Of a stretch of DNA of 64,000 nt, positions 49,201-59,400 are shown in pieces. The DNA comes from Macrosoma leucophasiata (lineage: Eukaryota; Arthropoda; Insecta; Lepidoptera; Hedylidae). How positions within the stretch are numbered: position 1 is the stretch's first letter; each line of letters begins with the position of its first letter. Below the pieces are notes generated by a model that worked only from the letters and a program-made list of their open reading frames with translations, made no database searches and had not been told where the DNA came from. The DNA is taken from contig JAWQUS010000007.1 in the NCBI GenBank assembly GCA_036365455.1, positions 18,120,001-18,184,000 of the forward strand, in the 5' to 3' direction. The position numbers and the translations under genes were made by a program.

Positions 49201-52200
49201 CAACGACACATTTTATAACCTCCGCTAACGGCGATCTGTCAGATGGCGCCTCGACCCCGCTCGAGGCCTACCCTCAACTCGGTAATGTACTTTTATAATA
49301 CAATTACTCTTTAAATGAAATAATGATTTTAAACGATAACAAAATCTAACAAATCAAATTAGCTTTAAATAATATTTTTAGCAAGGTATTTCTATAGCCT
49401 AGTACTTTACAGAACCAACAATAAACTTCTTGCTCCGACATATATATACAAAAAAAATAATTAAAAGAGCATTTTGTAGTAGTTGGTCCACTACAAAATG
49501 CTTTTTTAATTATTTTTACTATGAATTTAAAATCTTAACCATTCTCAAAACACATACGATAAAGAATCATCAAAATTGGTCCAGCAGTTAAGGACGAGTT
49601 CAGTGACATATCTACACAACGACATTGCTAAGGCCTTTGACCGGGTCTGGCACAGGGCACTTCTCGCGAAACTTCCATCCTACGGTCGTCCCGAGAGGCT
49701 ATGCAACTGGACAGCCAGCTTTCTGTCGGAACGTTATATACAAGACTTAGTTGACGGTCAGCGCTCAGACAACTACCTATCAACGCTGGTGTGCCGCAAG
49801 GCTCTGTGCTATCTCCCACGCTTTTTCTTCTGCACATCAATGAAATGTTGGAGTAAAACTCCAATTTTCATTGCTAGACCGATGATAGTACGGGATATGC
49901 ACACTACACTAGCCGTGCAAATGCCTCTCGGACACTTATCGAGGAAAGAAGGACTAGACTTGTGTCTGAAATCGAGCACTCTCTGGAGCGGGTCTCGGAT
50001 TGGGGTCGACTTCATTTAATGCAGTTCAACCCCTCGAGGACACAAGTCTGCACGTTCACCGCTAAAAAAACGCCATGCATTGTAGCATCACAGTTCCAGG
50101 GCATTCCGATCGCCGTTGGTAAGAGTATCCTGGGCGTTGACATATCGAACGAAGTGCAATTCGGGAGTCACATTGAGTGTAAGACCAAGTTGGCATCCAA
50201 AAAGCTAGGGGTGCTTAACAAAGCCAGGCAGTATTCACTTTCACTTCGGGGCAGCTACTACTACTCATACTCATTTGTGGGCGGGAGCCCCCAAATACTA
50301 GCTTGGTCCACTTGACTCCCTACAAAAACGCGCCGTTCGTATTGTTAACGATTCAGGACTTACTGACAGGCTCGAACATCTGAGCCTACGCAGAGACATT
50401 GGGAGTATGTGCGTGTTGTACCGTCTCTACAATGGTGAGTGCTCTGCTGAACTGTTTGACATGGTGCTACCATCTATTTTCCTACACCGTACTACCCGCC
50501 GAAGAGAGAACCGAGTTCCACCCACACCGACTGGACACCTGGCAGTGCTCAACGGTGCGGTTTTCACGTTCGTTCTTGCCCAGAACGTGTAAATTGTGGA
50601 ACGAACTTCCCTCTGAGGTGTTCCCTAGGAGTAAAACCTATTAAGAGGTTCTTCTTCAAAAATGGCGTCAAAGGAGTCCTTCAGGGCTGGCAGCGCGTTG
50701 GCAACTCCCCTGGTGTTGCAAATGTTCATAGGCGACGGTGACCACTTTCCATCAAGTGGCCCGTCTGCTTGTCTGTAAACCTACAAACATAAAAAAAACA
50801 CACGCACACCAAAAAAAAAGATGAGTGAATGACACAATTTCATTTAGGAATTGAAATGAAAATAAGAATGCAGTCTTTATTTCTTTGTTAATTAGGTATT
50901 TAAGTCGAATATTATTAATCAAAATAAAAGAATTGAATACTATTAATCGAAATTTATTTTAAACAGGGAGGTTAATTTTTATAAAAAAAATATTTGGACG
51001 CTGTTTTCCCAACAACCGGTTTTATAGCTCATCATATACCAATACAGCATTGCTAAAAAGTCGTTTGCTGGTACATTTGATGGAAGAGAAGATAAGTATT
51101 GTAAAGATACAGTTCTGTAAAGCCCCGAATATTTCGATTTTTTTTAGTTGAGTACGCGTATAAACGAAATAATGTATGTCAATAAAATTAAAACAAACAA
51201 TCAAGGAACAGCGCCGGTGGCGGGTGGGAAGGTCTCGCTCGCCTGTTCGGCCTGGCACCGTGCTGCGGCGTGTGCGTTGCCATCGATACGCGACGCGCAT
51301 GCGCAACAAAATTCCTCATAATTTCCTCTTAAATTTTGAGGAAGCGGTCGCGGAAGAGGATTTTTTTATTTTAATTTTTGAGGATGCGGAAACGGTTGAG
51401 GATCCCAAAATATTGCGGAACTTCCTCATTATCAGGAAGAGGAAGAGGAATCCTCAGCAACCCTACTAGGTAGTACATTTTCTCTACGGTGTGTTCTCTA
51501 TTCCTAGGACGTAAGTGGCAGACGTGTCCTTCAGTGATTGGACGCCCGAGAGCGATCTGGCTCTCTGGACGTTTTACGACTGTGCCTACTTCAGCCGCGG
51601 CTGATGGGGGCGTCTGACAATATGTTTGGAGTTTCACTTCATACCACCCCGGAAACCCAGTAATTCAGTTAGTTCTGCATAACACAGGTGATGGCCAGCG
51701 CTCAAGAGCCGTTCCGATAATAATAATTATACTTCTTACTTAACATTCATTCACGTGCTATATAGAGTTTTATATTTCAAACCCCGGTGTTTCCTGCACA
51801 TATGCCTCGAGTAATATTCTAATAATAAACATGAAATAATTAACATCGGACCTACCCTTTAATGTTCATTTTATTTTGTTTCAGATGTCGATATAACTCG
51901 ACCATCGCTAGCTCCAATAAGCTCAGGCATATCTTCATACGTGGTGTATCCATTGTCATCCATGGCGATGAGTTCCGACCGCTTCGATCTGCGACTGCGT
52001 TTCCAAACCGCTGATATGGATCAAATAGCACTATTGGCTTTTGTAGGACAGAATGGTCCACACGATTCGCGTAGTCAGCATTTTGCTTTGACATTCGTAA
52101 AAGGTTACATCATGCTGACGTGGAATATGGGTGGAGGTAATTTGTCACATATATTTACACATTATATCTAAAACGTTACTTTTATAATAATTAATCTTTT

Positions 52201-55200
52201 ACATATCTACTTACCAACTATTAATTTAGGTTCACACACCTTAAACTACAGACGATCAGAGTACCGCCTGGACCTCGATCCCTGGCACAATTATATCATA
52301 CAAATTGAACGACATACCTACTGTTTTCTGTTTTCTAATTCTTACCTGATTCTTACATAAATGATGATGTTGATGAGTACCTACAACAACATCAACACTT
52401 ATGCCGAAAAACGTCGACTGCTGGATAAAAGCCTATCAGAAAGATTGCCACAATTAATCGGCCTCATCCACCGATTGCCCGAAACCTTCAACCAGAAGTC
52501 GGCATCGTTCATTTTAGTTGTGCAGCGGCTGTTCGGCTTCCTCCCAGTCTTAAAATATTATTTATTGAAATTGCCAATATCGATTCAGATTCAGCTTGAG
52601 TAAAGGAATCCGTACGCGTACGTGTTGTCGATGCGCTGCGTCTGCTACCTCTCACTTTGACCTTTCCTTGCGTTATATGATAACACGCTTATAATAATGG
52701 GAACCCTTGATACGTCCCACTGCTGGGCACAAGTCCCTCCCTTTCTTGGGAGGATGCCTGGAGCTTATTCCACCACACTGCTCCAATGCAGGTTGGTGGA
52801 GATAAGGGTTAGTGGCCAACCCGCTGTCGGGTGTTTTTAAACCGCCCATAGGCCTCCGGCAAGGCTTAACGACTGCTATTTATCGATAGCAACCGAGACT
52901 TAACGACTGCCGACGACTTAAAGTGCCCTCCGAAGCACGGAAACGCATTTTAATTTGCCACTAGCGGTCACCCATCACACACCCTACCGCGCCCGTATCG
53001 CTTAACCGAGTAGGTCGCTTCCGATCTACACCAGCCGCGGGGCCATGCGCGCTTCATAACACGATTACTTAAACTTTATCATCATTTCGGACCATTGCCT
53101 AACAATTGCCTTTCCAAAGATTCCCATAACAGAGCTGTGCGCTAACCGCGTTATTTGAGGGAAGAATATGCCATTAACCAGGCAAGCAGATTAGCGATCG
53201 CAATGGGTTTTGAGTTTTATCGCCGGAATCTGCTGGTCATCCCACGTTATTGCTTTTAATACCGTTCTATTGGAATGGTTTGACCGCCTTTGTTGGGTTG
53301 ACTGCACTAGTACGGCTATTGTACGGCCCTGTAATTTCCGGCACAGAGGCATAACACCTTAGGCCTCAAGAGTGGTAACGTATCTGTATTTTGACCTTGG
53401 TCTTTGTGTGGGTGTCTATAGGCTGCAGTCATCACTTAACATCAATGTGAACTGCATGCTTGTTTGCCACTTCCATTACATAAAAAAAAACCACGAGAGG
53501 AAAATAATACCTCCACTGGAGGTGGTGAGGACTTGACGTCCCGACGGACGGCGTTTCACACTATATAGGCCTAACTAGGATTGGTCGGCGCCAGGTCCGC
53601 GTCGCATCTTCACTGCGCGCGCGCTGAGCGTGCGGCGCGGCGGGCACGCGGTGCGCGTGTGGCGGCGCGGCCGCAGCGCCGGCCTCAGCCTCGACTCGCG
53701 CCACAACGTCTCCGGAAACGCGCCTGCGCATCACGCCAAGATGCAACTCCTGCCTTATATTTACATCGGTAATTTACTAAGTACGAGCTGTGCTCGCGAC
53801 TTCGCCCGCGTGAGAAATATGAATGTTCAGTATCTACCCGGATGAAGTCGTGGGCGCAGCTAGTATAAAAGTGCCTAATTTACTCCTTATTACATCAGCT
53901 ATCTGCCAGTGAAAGTCCCGTCAAAATCGGTCGAGTCGTTCCCAAGATTAGCCCCGCCAAACAGACAGACAGACAAAAATTGTAAAAAAAATTGTTTTGG
54001 TATATGTACCGTGTATACATACATATGCATTTTATAAAAAGCGGTTATTTTTATATTACAAACAGACACTCCAATTTTATTTATTTGTATAGACTAGTAC
54101 CAGAAATCAGTTATAATGGTTTTCTCAGAGTCATTGACATAGACATAGAAAAGTCCCTTCTAAATTGTTTTGATCATGATTATGTAGGCTTATGTTTGAA
54201 AAATTGTACTCACATCAGGCGGACATCCATCCCGAGATTTTCGTGACCTACCTCACGACCTGCCGCTGCATAGTGGCTGGCGCGGCTGCATCTGGGAAGT
54301 GGGCGGTCAGGCGGTGGGAGGGGGGAAGGCCGTGGGGGGCCGGGGAGTGGGACAGTGTGGGGTTGCACAGTGCACCGCAAAATCCTGCAACGCACCAAGA
54401 GGAGTCTGTATTCATTCACCAGCTACTTATGGGTAAGTTCTCAGTGTTGATTTGTTACTAATAAAAATGATTTGCGTAGGCAAATATAAATAAAGAAGAT
54501 GTAGCTTAGGTGCTTATTAGGGAAGAGTTTCTATGGAACTTCCTTATTTCTGGTCTTAAATTATGACTAGTCGCAATTTAAAATGATTCGTGTGGCGAAG
54601 ACGGCGACTTCATTGGCGACACAAACGTGGATTAATAAAACATTTATGTCCTGATAACTAAAGACGCGGACGAAGTCACGGTCAAAAGTTAGTTATTCGT
54701 TACATATCGTCGCCGTAAAGAATTATATCATTTTCGCAATATCAATATTTAAAGTATGCGCCCAATCAAAATCGTACACACTTAGATCATTGTGTGTACA
54801 GAAGAAAGGAAATCAGTAAAAATATTGTTCCATGTGGTTCCTACTTCATTGTTGAATGGATACGGAAATGATTAGTTATAACCTTAACTACATTGGTTAA
54901 AATGTATAAATTGGCCGGTAGGTGCATCTGTAACGAAGGTTGGTTCGGAGCAACGTGCGCGAACACGTCAAGTCCGTGCGACCGTTCCCGTTGCCAAGGC
55001 TCTTGCGTGCTGACCACTGAACATGGCAACTGCGACTGCCCTTATGGTAGAGTTGGCGAGTACTGCGAACAAGGTACAGTTTACATTTTTGTTTAGACTA
55101 GTAGCGATTTCTGCCAAAAAGCCAAAGATCCAAAATACATCTGAATTCTCTAACTAGGGATCTCCCTAGTTAGATACTAGCGATAAAGGAGAGAGATACT

Positions 55201-56420
55201 TAAAAATATATGAAATCACGGATCATGGTGTGTGAATTGTTTGAACTTCTAATCATGAAATTGATTGCTCATCCTGTGCCCACTGTTCAGTACCTCACAT
55301 AAGAAGTACTCTACTGCTGAATGCTAATATAACTTACAATAAATTTTAAACCAAACCCTAGTTGGTACATACACTTTTTTGTTTTAGATTTATTTCCAAT
55401 CGACATTTTATTCACGGGTATTCGATCTTACTTGCAACTTAAAGCTCGTTCGATATCCAGTGTAAGTTTGTCATTAGAAGTGGAAATAAAGCCTACGAAA
55501 GAAAGAGGACTCGTAATATACGTCCAGACGCCCCATTTCTACACGGCTTTGTCATTACAAGGAGGATTGTTAGAATACCGGTGGACAGGTAATTATTTTT
55601 TAATTTATAATTATAATGGTATTCAGTTGTGATATTCCTTATGAGATATCTTTTCGCGAATGTTATATTTCCTAATACCTAATTTTTTATATTCAAAAAC
55701 GAATAATATAAGGACTGGACCACAATTGAACCCTGCGGAACACCCATATTACTGTTGCACCTTGCGATTTTTCTCAATTTATTTGGTCGCGAGTTCGAGT
55801 CTCGCCTGAAGTCAAATTTTTCTTTCCATTTTTCTTTAAAAATAAAATCTACTTTTACTTGTTTAGTTAGACCTTACAACATCTGCAAATAGCTTTAATT
55901 TCATGTCTGTGATTGGTATCCACACAGGTTTTTATTGTGTAGTGTAGATCAGTGTAAATTCGCCGGAACTCGACAGCTCTAAAGGCAATTAAATGTGTCA
56001 AAATTTGTACTGCGACATTCATGTACTAAGCACTTACTCTCTCCAACTCTCAATACTTCCTTCTCACAGAATTTCTACCATTTTCTTGGGCCCTTTCTAT
56101 ATAATAAACTGAATACTATTCTCAACATATATCCCCAACGTAAAACGTATTGCAAATTAAATATAATATTTTATTTATTGTATACAACTTTGGAATATTA
56201 TATATATATAGTAGGTATTATAATATAAAATGCATATAATTTAAATACTTATTATACATATCTATAATAAATATACGTAGTGATAAAATAACGCTAAACT
56301 TACCTATGACCAAAACTTACCTATTACTCACCAATACTCCTTTCTAGACACGTAAATTCCGCTCCACCACGCAGCCGTCACACACATGCACACAATCACA
56401 CATACACACACAAACACACA

Positions 56421-56473
<53 letters not shown>

Positions 56474-59400
56474 GCACATACACACACACTCCGTCTCCTA
56501 GACACACATACGTGTGTATGTGTGTCTAGGAGAGCACACTCCACATTCACTCACCTACAAACGCTCTCGAGCGAACAACAAAACACACCCAAATAATTAT
56601 TGAAATCAAACTGTAACTCGCTTTACCTATTGCGCTTAAATTTAATCTTAAAAATAAAATAAAATTTAATCTTAATTAGATATTGTCATAAAAGTCCACA
56701 CGTTTTCTTTTTTTTTATATATGTATATTTTTGGTAGCGGCTATAATTTAGGCAGTGTTTTTTCTTCTTTTTTTTCTTTTGCTGTGTCTTGCTGTAAATT
56801 GAGAACTGTCTGCGGGAGGGGCCTGGCGACCTGTAGCACAGATTTCATTTAGAAACCTATTTCAGGCACCAGTCCCTCACAAAAATAGGATCGAAGTGCA
56901 CAAGTACTGTATTAGCAATAAGCCTAAAATTTGTGAAGGAAAATTAAACGTTTTTTACTTACTTTTACTTTTTTTTACTCTTCGCGTGTAACTTTAACAG
57001 ATTTCTTTGAGTTAGAGAAACTGTAACAAATATCTTGGTGCAACCCGGGCTAAGTGAAGTCTAAAACACTTTCAGATCGCTTATCAGGGCTGACTTCCCT
57101 GGTGCGGTCAGGGGTGGTGCTCTCGCTGTCCCAGTGGCACAGCGTGAAGGCGGGCCGCTACGGCACGCGCCTCTACGTGTGGGTGGACGGCACGCTCAGC
57201 ACTGAGCCCATGCTCGCGCACGCCTACCCCCACACCGCCAGCGAGGCGTCCATCATGCTGGGTATGTAGAACTGGCTGATATTGCTGGCTCAGCTCGCGC
57301 ACGCCTACCCCCACACTGCCAGCGAGGCGTCCATCATGCTGGGTATGTTAGACCGGCTGATATTGCTGGCTCAGCTCGCGCACGCGTACACCCACACCGC
57401 CAGCGAGGCGTCCATCATGCTGGGTATGTTAGACCGGCTGATATTGCTGGCTCAGCTCGCGCACGCGTACCCCCACACTGCCAGCGAGGCGTCCATCATG
57501 CTGGGTATGTATGTCAGACCGACTGATGTTGCCGGTGTGGACAGGGGTATAGGCGGGTTGACGAACCGGTTAGTCCAATGGAGTGAGACGACCGTTTGAT
57601 TCGTGGGTTTGATACCAGCACCATGACAAATATTTCGAATGGCCTGCAGATATTTTTGTCGGGTCTGGGTGTTTATGTATGTGTTGGGTTTACAACAACA
57701 CCCACGACACAGATTTATACCTAAAGCTTTTTTATTTATTTATTTATAAGGGGTTTTAGTGGAATCGTAGCACCATGCCATCAAGCCTGGTTTCCATCAT
57801 TCTGGTTGACACTGATGTCTTTAATGCGGTCAGGATCGATGCAAACTATCGCTGTCCCATGTCACAGCGTAAAGGAAGAATGTTCAACGTCGATCCGATG
57901 TTCGCGCACGGTTCTTCATATTGCCAGCGAGGCGTATTATCACGCTGGGTGCGTTCATCAGGATTGATATTACCTACTGCATAGTCTCACTGTCACAAAA
58001 GAGACTCGATCGGTAGATATTGGTACAGGGTGTCAAGGGAACGCTTCGGAAAAAAAACTGGTAAATGTACCCAAGATTCTGGATTATCTGGATACAATGA
58101 CGTAAAAAATAAATAAAACAAAAACAAATTTTTAAATTATAAATATTAGAATCTTGATTTTTTTTTGTGTAACGTAACGTGTAAATGGATAAAGAAAACA
58201 ATTTCTTAAAGTGACAAACTCATTTTAGCTATTTTTCGCTAAAAGAGCAATACGCTCGGGATCAACGCTCATGTTGGACAGATATTCGATTGTAACGCTA
58301 ATCTACTTTTAGGGGGAGCAAATGACTTAGCAGAGTTGCCATTCGACGTCATGTCTGGACCACCAGAGTCCTACACCGGCTGCCTCAAACATTTACAAGT
58401 AAACAACATTCTGCTGCCTTTGGAACAGCAAAATATTGCAGGTATGATGCCGATATAAAAATTATATACTTACCTAAGAACATTGACACCCAAAATTTTA
58501 ATATTTATTCAATAATATTCAACAAAATTGTAAACAATAATATGCTTAGAAACGTATTTTCTGAAGTGAGATGTGTCTGTGACGAGGACGGAAGCACCAT
58601 CGCATTTCTAAATCTATTTGATCCTGTACCTACACAAACTGTATAAAATTAAGCGTTATAGTATTAGTTACAGAGTTTCTACTGGTGGTAGAGCTCCAGT
58701 GACGGAGCTTGCCTACCTAATTTACTTGCCGCTAAATGGTAGTGCTCAGCAGTATCGTGTTCCGGTCAGGTGGTAATATTATTATATTACAGGGCCGTCC
58801 TGTAATTTCCGGCACAGAGGCATAATACCTTAGGCCTCAGGAGTGGTAACGCATCTGCATTTTGGCCTTGGTCTTCATGTGGGTGTCTATAGGCTGCAGT
58901 CATCACTTAACATCAATGTGAACTGCATGCTTGTTTGCCACATACATTACATAAAAAAAAAAAGTGATCCGGCTCTGTGTTGTAATTTCGGATACAAAGA
59001 CAAAAGGTACAACCGTAGAAGCTGCATGCATTTGGTATACATACGGAATATGACTATATCTGTAGGTTGTACCGACTTGTACCTAAATGCTTTCCATCAA
59101 TGTGAACTGTATGCATTTTTCTAATTATCACGATATAAGATTTCTAAGATAGTGATGTGAACCTGTCGGCACAAATCTCTGCCAGTGCTATCGAGATGTA
59201 TGCGTCGGCAGACGTATGTGTTCTCCACCAACCCGCATCGTAGCAGCGTGGTGGGTTAAGCTTCAGGTCACCCCCCAAATAGGGGAGAGACTCGTGCCCA
59301 GAAGTGGGACGTTTATGAAGTGGGACGTTATGGCTAATCCAGTAGCCATAGCGTGTATTACCGATTCAAAACAGTCTATCATTTTTTGCGGGGGCAAATG

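Larger units (their letters stand above)
48426..51465. mobile_element. hAT-like composite element, copy 2, in eys intron 10
   Basis: A 3,040-bp element with ends TAGGGTTGTTGAGGAAG / ...CCTCAGCAACCCTA and a perfect 8-bp target duplication CTAGGTAG (48418-48425 and 51466-51473). It is the reverse-orientation relative of 3480-5663 and shares the GAGGAAGAGGAAGAGG subterminal zone, family A repeat and retrotransposon fragment in the same order. It is longer because more of the reverse transcriptase region remains and because a 433-bp element is inserted at 49008-49440. No transposase, so it depends on another hAT element. Confidence 0.9.

Noticed and set aside
53581..53772. Arg/Ala-rich alternative frames over eys exon 12
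   Set aside because: High GC keeps other frames open; only the frame matching the laminin-G sequence [11 protein letters not shown] is in phase with neighbours.
56344..56550. Cys/Val-rich minus-strand open frame
   Set aside because: It is a translation of the (CA)n microsatellite.
57282..57599. 105-codon open frame as a separate gene
   Set aside because: It is read-through of the 81-bp exon-end repeats, open only because 81 is a multiple of three.
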